Position numbers and translations under genes: made by a program. The notes under the pieces are model-generated. The model saw only the letters and a program-made list of their open reading frames with translations, was not told the DNA's origin and made no database searches. From assembly GCA_901538445.1 (NCBI GenBank), contig LR594585.1, positions 1,577,369 through 1,641,368 on the forward strand: a stretch of 64,000 bases of DNA. Reading direction: 5' to 3'. Positions 48,114-55,966 of the stretch are shown piece by piece; the stretch's first letter is position 1; each line of letters opens with the position of its first letter. This stretch comes from Gemmataceae bacterium (GTDB lineage: Bacteria > Planctomycetota > Planctomycetia > Gemmatales > Gemmataceae).

Positions 48114-49346
48114 ATGAAACGCTGCCTCTCTGTCCTCGCGCTGCTCGTCCCGTCGTTCGCGCTCGCCGCGCCGGTCGTCACCGTCACCGGCGGGAAGACC
48201 GACGGGGCCGACGTCGTCGTCCGCGTGCCGCTCGCCGGCGACGCGGTCACCGCCAACGCGGTCGAACTCTCGACCGGCGGCACCGTGCCGGCCCAGGTCA
48301 CCGGCCCGGCCCTCACCGACGACCCGGCCGTCAAGCAGTACCTCGTGTTCGTGCTCCCAAAGCTCAAGGCCGGGGAGACCGTCACCGCCACGGCCACCAC
48401 CAAGGCCGGCGCGCCGCAGTTCAAGTTCGTCGAGAAGTCCGGGGAGCCGCTCGAGCTCGTGTACGGCACCGCCGCCGAGCAGCGGCCCGTGCTCCAGTTC
48501 TTCAACCTGAAGCGCGACCCCAAGGACCACTATTACACGTTCAAGCCGTTCCACAACGTGTACGACCCGGTCACCGGCAAGACGGTGCTCACCAACACGT
48601 CGTCGAAGGCCGCGAAGGACGGCCAGTTCCCGCACCACCGCGGGCTGTTCTTCGGGTTCAACCGCATCTCGTTCGGCGACAAGCAGACCGCCGACGTGTG
48701 GCACGGCACCGACAACGTGTTCTCGCAGCACGAGAAGATGCTCGTGAGCGAGGCCGGCGACGCGCTGGGCCGGCACCGCAGCGAGATCTCGTGGAACGGC
48801 AAGGACGGCAAGCCGTTCGCCACCGAGTACCGCGAGGTCACCGCGTACGCGGCCCCGGGCGGCACCCTCATCGACTGGAGCACCGAGCTGACGACGCAGC
48901 TCCCCAAGGTGCGGCTCGACGGCGACCCGCAGCACGCCGGGTTCCACTTCCGGGCCAACATGGAGGTGTCGAAGAACGGCAAGGCGAACACGTACTACCT
49001 GCGGCCGGACGGCAAGGGCAAGCCGGGCGAGACGCGGAACTGGGACGCGAAGGGGAAGGACGCCAAGGCGGTGAACCTGCCGTGGAACGCGGTGAGCTTC
49101 GTGGTCGGCGAGGCGCGGTACACGGTGCTGCGGGTGAACCACCCGAACAACCCCGGCGAGATCCGCGGCAGCGAGCGCGACTACGGCCGGTTCGGCGACT
49201 ACTTCGAGTACGACCTGACCCCCGAGAAGCCGCTCAAGCTGAAGTACCGCGTGTGGGTGCAGCCCGGCGAGATGACCGTCGAGCAGTGCCAGGCGATCGC
49301 CGACGCCTTCGTGGCCCCGCCGGCCGCCAAGCTCGCCGCGAAGTGA
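48114..49346 (+). CDS. DUF6807 (PmoA-like) secreted protein
   Basis: 410 residues from ATG 48114. The signal peptide MKRCLSVLALLVPSFALAAP precedes a beta-rich N-terminal domain (to about 110) and the DUF6807 domain. That domain contains QFFNLKRDPKDHYYTFKPFH, FPHHRGLFFGFNRISFGD, DVWHGTDNVFSQHEKML, DWSTELTTQ, QHAGFHFRANMEV and AVSFVVGEARYTVLRVNHPN, ending EYDLTPEKPLKLKYRVWVQP. The HHRGLFFG and HAGFHFR segments identify the family (sometimes labelled PmoA-like). It is found mostly in Planctomycetes/Bacteroidetes secretomes near glycan-use genes. The fold suggests carbohydrate binding or modification; the enzyme activity is unproven. Confidence 0.85.
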   Translation: MKRCLSVLALLVPSFALAAPVVTVTGGKTDGADVVVRVPLAGDAVTANAVELSTGGTVPAQVTGPALTDDPAVKQYLVFVLPKLKAGETVTATATTKAGAPQFKFVEKSGEPLELVYGTAAEQRPVLQFFNLKRDPKDHYYTFKPFHNVYDPVTGKTVLTNTSSKAAKDGQFPHHRGLFFGFNRISFGDKQTADVWHGTDNVFSQHEKMLVSEAGDALGRHRSEISWNGKDGKPFATEYREVTAYAAPGGTLIDWSTELTTQLPKVRLDGDPQHAGFHFRANMEVSKNGKANTYYLRPDGKGKPGETRNWDAKGKDAKAVNLPWNAVSFVVGEARYTVLRVNHPNNPGEIRGSERDYGRFGDYFEYDLTPEKPLKLKYRVWVQPGEMTVEQCQAIADAFVAPPAAKLAAK

Positions 49347-49358
49347 CCGGCCGGCCGC

Positions 49359-49496
49359 GAAGAGAGTGATCCACAGATTACACAGAGGACACAGATTTGA
49401 AGACGGAGGACAGAGCAGCACGCCGACTGATCGCGGAGTTCTGTCTTCTGGTTTGTTAATCTGTGTCCTCTGCGTAATCTGTGGATCACTCTCTTC
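49359..49496. repeat. Long hairpin element, family A copy 2
   Basis: Arms 49359-49397 and 49458-49496 (39 nt, one mismatch; core GATCCACAGATTACACAGAG). The loop contains GAGGACAGAGCAGCACGCCG, homologous to copy 1, with no expanded array. It begins 12 nt after the DUF6807 stop and ends at the stop of the convergent glycohydrolase gene. Confidence 0.88.
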
Positions 49497-50426
49497 TCAT
49501 CCCTCGAACGCCAGCGCGTGCAACTCGGCGGCGCGCCGCTCGATCAACTCCCGCATCGCCAGCTTCGCGCGCCACTCCGCCGGTATCCCGTCCGCACCGT
49601 AGTACGCCCCGGCGATCTGCCCGTAGACCGCACCGGTCGAGTCGGCGTCCTCGCCGAGGTTCACCACCGCCAGCGCGCCGGCCCGGAACGTGTCGGTCGT
49701 GTGGAACGCCCACAGCGCCGCCTCCAGCGTGTGGACCACGTACCCGCTGCCGCGGACGTGCGGCGGCTCCTTCACCTTGAACGACCCGCGGGCGATCTCC
49801 TGCACCTTAGCCGCGAGCGGGTTCTCCAGCCAGCAGTTCACGGCCGGCTCGTACTCGTTGTTGAGCATCGCCCGCTTGTCCATGCCGCTCACCGCCGCGA
49901 GGATCAACCCGGCGAAGTACCGGCACGCATCGACGCAGACCTTCGCGCCGTGAGTTGTTCGCGAGCTTTCGCCCGCGAGATGAATGGCTTCCGCCGGGTC
50001 GCTGGCGAACGCGAGCGGGGCCGGTGCGAGCCGCATGAGCGAGCCGTTGCCGGCCGTGTCGGCGTCCACCGGTCCGGGGTACGGGTCGCCCGTCTGCCGG
50101 AAGCGGTCGAGCGAGCCGCGGGTGGTGATGCCGATGTCGAAGCAGCGGCCCTTCACGCTGAGGTGCCCGTCGCGCCACCAGCGGACGTAGGTTTCGAGCT
50201 GGTGGACCGGGTCGAACCCGCGCTTCTCAACGAGGCTCTCGGCGAGGCACAGTGCCATGCTCGTGTCGTCGGTCCACTCGCCGGGCTTCAGGTTGAACGG
50301 CCCGCCCCCGACCATGTCGGTGAGCGGCTCGAAGGTGCCGGGGTCGCAGAATTCGAGCGTGGTGCCGAGCGCGTCGCCGGCCGCGAGGCCGAGCAGCGCG
50401 CCGCGGTAGCGGTCGAGCGTGGTCAT
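49497..50426 (-). CDS. ADP-ribosylglycohydrolase (DraG-like) family protein
   Basis: 309 residues, ATG 50426. DraG landmarks are RYRGALLGLAAGDALGTTLE (N-terminal), GEWTDDTSMALCLAESL (WTDDT metal ligands at 51-55), RCFDIGITTRGSLDRF, NGSLMRLAPAPLAF, and the C-terminal VNLGEDADSTGAVYGQIAGAYYG, in which GxDxDT/S holds the second metal cluster. These enzymes remove ADP-ribose from proteins or small molecules using two Mg/Mn ions. A complete set of ligands is visible. Cytosolic. The spacer 50427-50635 is divergent with the SDR gene and shows no other gene. Confidence 0.9.
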   Translation of the reverse strand: MTTLDRYRGALLGLAAGDALGTTLEFCDPGTFEPLTDMVGGGPFNLKPGEWTDDTSMALCLAESLVEKRGFDPVHQLETYVRWWRDGHLSVKGRCFDIGITTRGSLDRFRQTGDPYPGPVDADTAGNGSLMRLAPAPLAFASDPAEAIHLAGESSRTTHGAKVCVDACRYFAGLILAAVSGMDKRAMLNNEYEPAVNCWLENPLAAKVQEIARGSFKVKEPPHVRGSGYVVHTLEAALWAFHTTDTFRAGALAVVNLGEDADSTGAVYGQIAGAYYGADGIPAEWRAKLAMRELIERRAAELHALAFEG

Positions 50427-50635
50427 TGGGGCATCCGTGGGTGAGGGGCGCGTGAGGTGAGCTTACCGGTCCCCAGGAAGGACCGGAAGCGCCGCGGCGA
50501 GGTTCGCGGCCCGACGATCCAGGCACCCGGTAAACTAAACTCGTCGGCACCACCGGAGCGGAGGCAGGTTGAGGAGCTGGCGCTGTGAGCGCTAGAACCT
50601 GAATCCAGTGCCCCGTCATTGGAGCGGAGGCGGAA

Positions 50636-51415
50636 ATGGATCTCGGGATCAGCGGAAAGTTCGCGGTCGTGTGCGCGTCGAGTCGCGGGCTGGGCCGGGC
50701 GTGCGCGCTCGAGCTGGCACGGGCCGGGTGCGTCGTCGTCGTGAACGGCCGCGACGCCACCGCGCTCGAGCAGACCGCCCAGGAGGTTCGCGACCTCACG
50801 GGTGCGACGGTCCACGCGGTCGCGGCCGACGTCGCCACGCACGACGGCCAGCGCGCCGTGCTCGCCGCGGTCCCGCAGGTGGACGTCCTCGTGACGAATA
50901 ACGGCGGCCCGCCGCTCCGCGACTTCCGCGAGATCGACCGCGACGCGATGCTCGCGGGGGTCGTCGGGAACATGGTCGCGCCGATCGAACTGATCCAGCG
51001 GGTGATCGACGGCATGGTCGCGCGGCGGTTCGGGCGGATCGTGAACATCACCTCGGGGTCGGTGAAGATGCCGCTCGCGGGGCTCGACCTGTCCAGCGGC
51101 GCACGGGCCGGGCTCACGGGGTTCCTCGCCGGCGTCGCCCGGTCGGTCGCGCACGCCAACGTGACGATCAACTGCCTGCTGCCCGGCTCGTTCGACACCC
51201 GGCGGCTGCGGTCGTCGCTGGAGACCGCCGCGACGCGCTCCGGCACCGACGTCGCGACCGTTCGGGCCGCAAAAGAAGCGGCGATCCCGGCGAAGCGGTT
51301 CGGCGACCCGGCCGAGTTCGGTGCGGCGTGCGCGTTCCTGTGCTCGGCGTCGGCCGGGTTCGTCACCGGCCAGAGCCTGCTCATCGACGGCGGCGCGTTC
51401 CCCGGCGTGATGTGA
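50636..51415 (+). CDS. Short-chain dehydrogenase/reductase (BKR_like, atypical active site)
   Basis: 259 residues from ATG 50636 with GGAGG about 9 nt upstream. NAD(P) site: AVVCASSRGLGRACALELAR (14-22: SSRGLGR), then VVNGRDATALEQT. VLVTNNGGPPLRDF is the NNG-type motif. The usual YxxxK is replaced by PLAGLDLSSGARAGLTGFLA, with Ser for Tyr and Ala for Lys. This is the known atypical BKR-like subgroup in which the LSxxxRAGLTGF segment lacks the Tyr, so a different proton donor or loss of reductase activity is possible. C-terminal FLCSASAGFVTGQSLLIDGG is conserved. The substrate is unknown. Confidence 0.85.
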   Translation: MDLGISGKFAVVCASSRGLGRACALELARAGCVVVVNGRDATALEQTAQEVRDLTGATVHAVAADVATHDGQRAVLAAVPQVDVLVTNNGGPPLRDFREIDRDAMLAGVVGNMVAPIELIQRVIDGMVARRFGRIVNITSGSVKMPLAGLDLSSGARAGLTGFLAGVARSVAHANVTINCLLPGSFDTRRLRSSLETAATRSGTDVATVRAAKEAAIPAKRFGDPAEFGAACAFLCSASAGFVTGQSLLIDGGAFPGVM

Positions 51416-51448
51416 GGGATCGGCCCCGCGAGCCGCCGGCGGGCGGTC

Positions 51449-52591
51449 TCACACCTCGACGCCGACGATCTTCTCCGTGTGCCGCACCGACAGCCCGCCG
51501 AGCAGCCCGAACATGCGGTCGCGGAACCAGCACTTCAGCGGGTTCTCGTAGGCGAACACCTTGCCCAGTTGCCACGACTCGTTGGTGATCTGCGCCGTGC
51601 GGTCGAACCGCGACTGCTCGTAGGCCAGCAGCCCCGCGTCGGCCGTGTCGGCACGCTTGAGAGATTGCGCCAGGACGTGCGCGCTCTCAATCGCCTGGCA
51701 CGCGCCCTGGCCCAGGTTCGGAGTCGTCGGGTGCGCCGCATCGCCGAGCAGCGCCACGCGGCCCGCGACCCACTTCCGCACCGGGGGGCGGTCGCAGATG
51801 TCGTTGCGGAGGATCGCGGCGTCGGGCGTCGCCTCGACCGCGGCCGGGAACGCCGGCCACCAGTCCGCGAACCGCTTCAGGAGTTCGGCCTTGTGACCGT
51901 CGGGGCCGGCCGCGCCGCCCGGCGGCACGTTCGCGGTCGCGAACCAGTACGTCCGGCCGCCGCCGATCGGCAGCATGCCGATCTGCGAGCCGCGGCCCAT
52001 CGCGAGCACCGTCACGCCGACCGGCACCTCGGGCCGCTCGATGAGGCCGACGCCCCGCCACGCGGTGTACCCGGCGTACCGCGGCGGCTCCGGGCCGAGC
52101 AGTTGGTTCCGCACCAGCGACCTGATGCCGTCGGCCCCGACGAGGATCTGCCCGCGGACCACGTCGCCCTCGGCGAACAGCGCCGACGCCCCCTTATCGT
52201 CCGGAGTGTAGCCCACGCACGTCATGCCGAACTGGACGTTCTCGCGGCCCACCGCGTCGGCGAGCGCCGCTTGCAGGTCGGCCCGGTGGACGCCGATCGT
52301 GGGCGCGCCAAGTTTGTCACCGAGCGCGCCGAAGTCGGTCCGCACGAGCACCTTGCCCCGCCACGACCGCAGTTCGCTCGTGCGGATCGGGGCGGCCGCG
52401 GCTTCGATCGCTCCGCCGACGCCGAGCTTCCGCAGCACCTTCACGGCGTTCGTCCACAGCGTGATGCCGGCCCCGACCTCGCGGAGTTCCGACGCGCGCT
52501 CGAACACGCTCACGTCCCACCCCTCGCGCTTCAGCGCCAGGGCCGCCGTGAGGCCGCCGATCCCGGCACCGACGATCACCGCTCGCGGCAT
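51449..52591 (-). CDS. FAD-dependent aromatic-ring-type monooxygenase
   Basis: 380 residues from ATG 52591. GAGIGGLTAALALKREGWDV (FAD dinucleotide site, 8-13) is followed by VSVFERASELREVGAGITLW, VHRADLQAALADAV, QILVGADGIRSLVRNQL (the DG motif) and VALLGDAAHPTTPNLGQGAC (second FAD motif GDAAHP). This is the salicylate hydroxylase/zeaxanthin epoxidase-like group. A C-terminal helix set (LLAYEQSRFDRTAQITNESW) completes the fold. No partner genes indicate the substrate. Convergent with the SDR gene, separated by a short G+C palindrome near 51431-51453. Confidence 0.87.
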   Translation of the reverse strand: MPRAVIVGAGIGGLTAALALKREGWDVSVFERASELREVGAGITLWTNAVKVLRKLGVGGAIEAAAAPIRTSELRSWRGKVLVRTDFGALGDKLGAPTIGVHRADLQAALADAVGRENVQFGMTCVGYTPDDKGASALFAEGDVVRGQILVGADGIRSLVRNQLLGPEPPRYAGYTAWRGVGLIERPEVPVGVTVLAMGRGSQIGMLPIGGGRTYWFATANVPPGGAAGPDGHKAELLKRFADWWPAFPAAVEATPDAAILRNDICDRPPVRKWVAGRVALLGDAAHPTTPNLGQGACQAIESAHVLAQSLKRADTADAGLLAYEQSRFDRTAQITNESWQLGKVFAYENPLKCWFRDRMFGLLGGLSVRHTEKIVGVEV

Positions 52592-52788
52592 AACTGCTCT
52601 CGGAGGTGGGTGTTGTGGTGGATCGCCCGGCGGCCCGCTCGCTCCCCGAGAGTCAGGATACGGAACGCTCGCGGCAACCGCACATCCGGCACAAAATGCC
52701 CGGCCCCCGGCGGCGAATACCAGAGATAGGGCATGCGAAGCCCGAATCGCGGGGCGGATGGGCGTCCCCACAACGTGAGGTGCGTCAG

Positions 52789-53574
52789 ATGTTGAAGAAA
52801 CTGGTCGTCATCGGGATCGTGGCCGCCGTCGCCATCCCCGCCGTCAAGAACATGAAGGTCGGCTCGTACATCCGGTCCGAGATCGACTGCTTCCAGGCCC
52901 ACGTCGAGTCCCGCATCCCGCCCGAGCGCGAGATCGTCCGGCTCCGCAACGAGATCAAGCTGCTCGACAAGGACATCATGACGGTCGTGTCGCAGCTCGC
53001 CCGCGAGCGGGTCGAGGTCGCGCAGCTCCGCGAGAAGGGCGACGACCTGCGGGCCCGGCAGAGCCACGACAAGGAGCTGCTCCAGGCCCGCGCCGCGGCG
53101 ATCAAGAACGCGACCGAGCACGTCGCGTTCGGCGACCGCAAGCTCAGCACGGCCGAGGCCAAGGCCGAACTCGAGGAGGGCGTCCGCCGGTTCACCGCGA
53201 ACCAGAAGTCGCTCGAGGCGATCGACGCGGCCGTCAGCAACCGCGAGAAGGTGAAGCTCGGGCTCGAGCGCCAGCTCGACGCGATGAAGAACCAGAAGGT
53301 CGAGCTGACGGCCGCCGTGGACTCGCTCGAGGCCGAGCTGACCGCGCTCAAGCTCCAGCAGATGGAGAGCAAGTACCAGACGGACGACACGCGGCTGTCG
53401 AAGATCAAGGACGACATCCGGGCGCTCAAGACGAAGGTCGCGGTCGAGCGCGAGAAGCTGGCGCTGATGCCGTCGGTCGTTGAGCCGGCCCCGACCCGTG
53501 CCGCCGCCGCGAAGAGCGTGGACGACATCATGGCCCCGCTGTCGCCGAAGCCCGCCGCCAAGCCCTCGGAGTGA
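52789..53574 (+). CDS. Membrane-anchored coiled-coil protein
   Basis: 261 residues, ATG 52789. A single N-terminal hydrophobic helix (LKKLVVIGIVAAVAIPAVKN) is followed by about 200 residues of charged heptad-type coiled coil (EREIVRLRNEIKLLDKDIM, LARERVEVAQLREKGDDLRA, EKVKLGLERQLDAMKNQKVE, AAVDSLEAELTALKLQQMES). A short Pro/Ala tail with SVDDIMAPLSPKP closes it. No enzymatic motif. It probably extends from the membrane as a tether or spacer. Divergent from the monooxygenase gene. Confidence 0.8.
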   Translation: MLKKLVVIGIVAAVAIPAVKNMKVGSYIRSEIDCFQAHVESRIPPEREIVRLRNEIKLLDKDIMTVVSQLARERVEVAQLREKGDDLRARQSHDKELLQARAAAIKNATEHVAFGDRKLSTAEAKAELEEGVRRFTANQKSLEAIDAAVSNREKVKLGLERQLDAMKNQKVELTAAVDSLEAELTALKLQQMESKYQTDDTRLSKIKDDIRALKTKVAVEREKLALMPSVVEPAPTRAAAAKSVDDIMAPLSPKPAAKPSE

Positions 53575-53583
53575 CGAAGACCG

Positions 53584-53775
53584 GAAGAGATTGATCCGCA
53601 GATTACGCAGAAGACACAGATTTGAAGACAAAGGAGCAGCGAGGCCTGGGCGGGCCGTGTGTGTCAACACACGGGTTCACGTTCACCCGCGTCATGACTG
53701 ACGCGGCTCGCCTCAAGCAAGTTGCCTCTGTCTTCTATTCTGTGTCTTCTGCGTAATCTGCGGATCAATCTCTTC
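53584..53775. repeat. Long hairpin element, family A copy 3, with nested family B
   Basis: Arms 53584-53620 and 53739-53775 are perfect 37-bp complements (core GATCCGCAGATTACGCAG). The loop holds a degenerate family-B copy (53649-53676 vs about 53685-53712; the right arm has changed). Between convergent genes: 10 nt after the coiled-coil gene stop, 17 nt before the TolC-like stop. No T-run. Confidence 0.9.
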
Positions 53776-53792
53776 TTCCCCGCTCCTGCCGT

Positions 53793-55040
53793 TCACTTCC
53801 CCGGGGCGGCGTCCCACGCGAACGCCCCTTGCGCCGCCCACAGTCGGACGCGGGCCTGGTGCCACGCGACCACCTCGGCGACCACCTCGGCCCGCGCCTT
53901 CAGCACCTCCGTCCGCGACTGCGCTTCCAGAAGCTCCGCCCCGGGCTGGTCCGCGAGCCGCTGCTTGACCGCGTCAGCGAGCTTCACGTCCAGCCCCGCG
54001 AGCCGCTCGCGGGCGCGACCAATGCGCGTCACCTGCGAGTCGAGGTCCAGCAGCGCGGCACGCGTCTCGTCGGCGACGGCCCGCTCCCGTTCGGCGATCA
54101 GGTCGAGGAGCTGCTTGCGGCGCACTTCGAGCTCGGCGAGCGCGGCCGGGTCCGGTCCCTCGTCCCGGCCCAGGAGTCGGCGGAGCGTGAACGGGAGCCG
54201 CTGGTTCGGCAGGGCGCTGTTCGCCCTCAGGATCTCGCGGACGTCCGGGAGCGTGTCGGGCGTGAGCCCGTGGTACAGCGCCCGCAGCCCGCGGAGTTCG
54301 GGCCGGTCGGCCAGGGCCGTGGCGACCGCCGCTTCCGCGTCCTGTGCGGCGGGATCGACCGCGAAGTCGGCGGCCGGCCACAGGCGCTCGGCCGCCGGCT
54401 GGTGCGGCAGCCCGAGCCGCCGCTTGAGGTCGAGGTTCAGCAGCCGCGAGGCGTGCTCGGTCTGTTCGAGGTCCGTCGCGAGCTGTGAGCGCTTGCGGGT
54501 CAGCTCGCCGGCGTCGAGCGGGAAGCGGATGCCGGCGGCCTGGGCCTTCTTCGCCCGGTCGAGCTGTCCGTCGAGGACCGGGAAGCCGTCGCGCAGGAGT
54601 TGCCCGCGGGCCTCGGCGTCGGCGAGCTGGAAGAACCGCTCGAGCGCGTCGGCCGCCGCCCGGTTCCGCAGTTCGAGCGCCGCGTGGGTGCGAACCGAGC
54701 GCTGGAGTTCGTCGCGAGCGGCGTTGCAGTCGCCCGCCCGCGGCGGAACGCGGTGCCCCTCGTCGAGCAGGTTCGCCGCCCCGGAACTGGCCGCCGCGAA
54801 CCGCACGCAGTCCCGCTCGGTCAGCTTGCGGAAGGCGTCGCCTTGCAGCGCGACCGTCGCGCGTGCGGGCGGGGTCGGTACGCCGTTCCCGTCGAGGGCA
54901 AGTGGGTCCGGCTTCGTCAGCGGAAGGTCGCGGGCGACCGGCGGGGCGGTGGATTGTTCCGGGCGCAACGCGACCGCGGGCCGGTGGTGGTGACACCCCG
55001 CCGCGACCGTCAGTAGCAACCACGCGCGCCAACAGGCCAT
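53793..55040 (-). CDS. TolC-like outer-membrane lipoprotein
   Basis: 415 residues from ATG 55040. The leader WRAWLLLTVAAGCHHHRP has a lipobox (VAAGC), so it is an outer-membrane lipoprotein. The body is two alpha-helical coiled-coil repeats with short beta segments (RAAADALERFFQLADAEARG, LTRKRSQLATDLEQTEHAS, RLLNLDLKRRLGLPHQ; TRAALLDLDSQVTRIGRARE, LAGLDVKLADAV). This is the TolC/OEP arrangement. The divergent partner is an efflux operon (TetR, adaptor, ATPase, two permeases), so it likely supplies the outer-membrane channel. Family detail is inferred from helical pattern and neighbourhood. Confidence 0.72.
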   Translation of the reverse strand: MACWRAWLLLTVAAGCHHHRPAVALRPEQSTAPPVARDLPLTKPDPLALDGNGVPTPPARATVALQGDAFRKLTERDCVRFAAASSGAANLLDEGHRVPPRAGDCNAARDELQRSVRTHAALELRNRAAADALERFFQLADAEARGQLLRDGFPVLDGQLDRAKKAQAAGIRFPLDAGELTRKRSQLATDLEQTEHASRLLNLDLKRRLGLPHQPAAERLWPAADFAVDPAAQDAEAAVATALADRPELRGLRALYHGLTPDTLPDVREILRANSALPNQRLPFTLRRLLGRDEGPDPAALAELEVRRKQLLDLIAERERAVADETRAALLDLDSQVTRIGRARERLAGLDVKLADAVKQRLADQPGAELLEAQSRTEVLKARAEVVAEVVAWHQARVRLWAAQGAFAWDAAPGK

Positions 55041-55187
55041 AACAACCCCGGACGACGGAAGTTCCCGGCTCGTCTGTGATCGACCAACCGGCCGGGCGGT
55101 TTGAACGCTTCGGCACACGGGAGCGGTTTTTCCGCCTTTGCAGAGCCACGAATGCGGGACTGGGAAAGATGGGAAATTCGGCCGGCC

Positions 55188-55246
55188 TTGACGCGGCTAG
55201 ACCGGACGGTCTAATATGATCTCGCGGAGTTAGACCGACCGGTCTG
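55188..55246 (+). promoter_or_regulatory. TetR promoter with two 16-bp operators
   Basis: A sigma70-like promoter, TTGACG (55188-55193) - 18 nt - TAATAT (55212-55217), drives the TetR gene. Two near-identical palindromes are present: TAGACCG-GA-CGGTCTA (55198-55213), between the -35 and -10, and TAGACCG-AC-CGGTCTG (55231-55246), just downstream. They are centred 33 bp apart. Occupancy would block RNA polymerase, so autorepression is likely. The divergent TolC-like gene starts 148 bp left of the -35 and could be co-controlled. Confidence 0.8.
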
Positions 55247-55258
55247 TTTCAGGACGAG

Positions 55259-55945
55259 ATGAGCGACACCCTGCCACCCCCGGAGCCCCGACCCGCAGGC
55301 GTTCCGGCGTGCGTGTGGGACACCGAGCCGCCGGGGCTGACGGACACGGCCCGGAAGCGCCGCGAGGAGATCATGGTCGCGGCGGAGGCGGTCCTCGCGG
55401 ACGACGGGATCGACGAACTGTCGCTCAAGAAGGTCGAGGACCGGGCCGGGATGAGTCGCGGGCAACTGACGTACTACTTCCCCACCCGCGAGTCGATCCT
55501 GCTGGCGGTGTACGACCGGATGATCCGGCGGATGATCCGCGCGTTCCTCGACAGCGACGGCCCGAAGCCGATGACCGGCCGGGCCTGGGACTGCTTCCGG
55601 TTCGGTCTGAGTAAACACCTGGAACCCGCGGGCGAACAGCAGGGTAAGGAACTGTTCACGCTGCTGTTCACGTTCCTGGCGCGGATGAACCAGCGGCCCG
55701 AGTACCGCGACAAGCTGTCCGAGATGTACCGCGAGTGGCGCGACCACATCGCCGCCGACGTGGCCGACAGCGTGCCCGAGCCGCGGCCGATCGACCCGCG
55801 GGCCGCCGCGAGCCTGTTCCAGGCGCTGATCCAGGGGTTGCAGATCCAGTTGATGATCGACCCCGAGGCGTTCGACCGGGCGGCCGTGCTCGACGCCTGC
55901 ACCCGGCTGCTCGCCCCCGTGTTCAAGCAGGGGCCAGTTGCGTAG
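55259..55945 (+). CDS. TetR-family transcriptional regulator of the efflux operon
   Basis: 228 residues, ATG 55259. After a 40-residue Pro-rich N-terminal extension comes the TetR DNA-binding domain: RKRREEIMVAAEAVLADDGI, DELSLKKVEDRAGMSRGQLT, YYFPTRESILLAVYD (HTH in VEDRAGMSRGQLTYYFPTRESI). The C-terminal helical ligand pocket runs from about 95 (WDCFRFGLSKHLEP, LFTLLFTFLARMNQRPEY). It binds the two palindromes in its own promoter by inference. The downstream genes make an ABC efflux system, so the ligand is probably a compound it exports. The stop is 21 nt before the adaptor gene. Confidence 0.92.
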   Translation: MSDTLPPPEPRPAGVPACVWDTEPPGLTDTARKRREEIMVAAEAVLADDGIDELSLKKVEDRAGMSRGQLTYYFPTRESILLAVYDRMIRRMIRAFLDSDGPKPMTGRAWDCFRFGLSKHLEPAGEQQGKELFTLLFTFLARMNQRPEYRDKLSEMYREWRDHIAADVADSVPEPRPIDPRAAASLFQALIQGLQIQLMIDPEAFDRAAVLDACTRLLAPVFKQGPVA

Positions 55946-55966
55946 CCCCCGAGCGAGGTTCGACTC

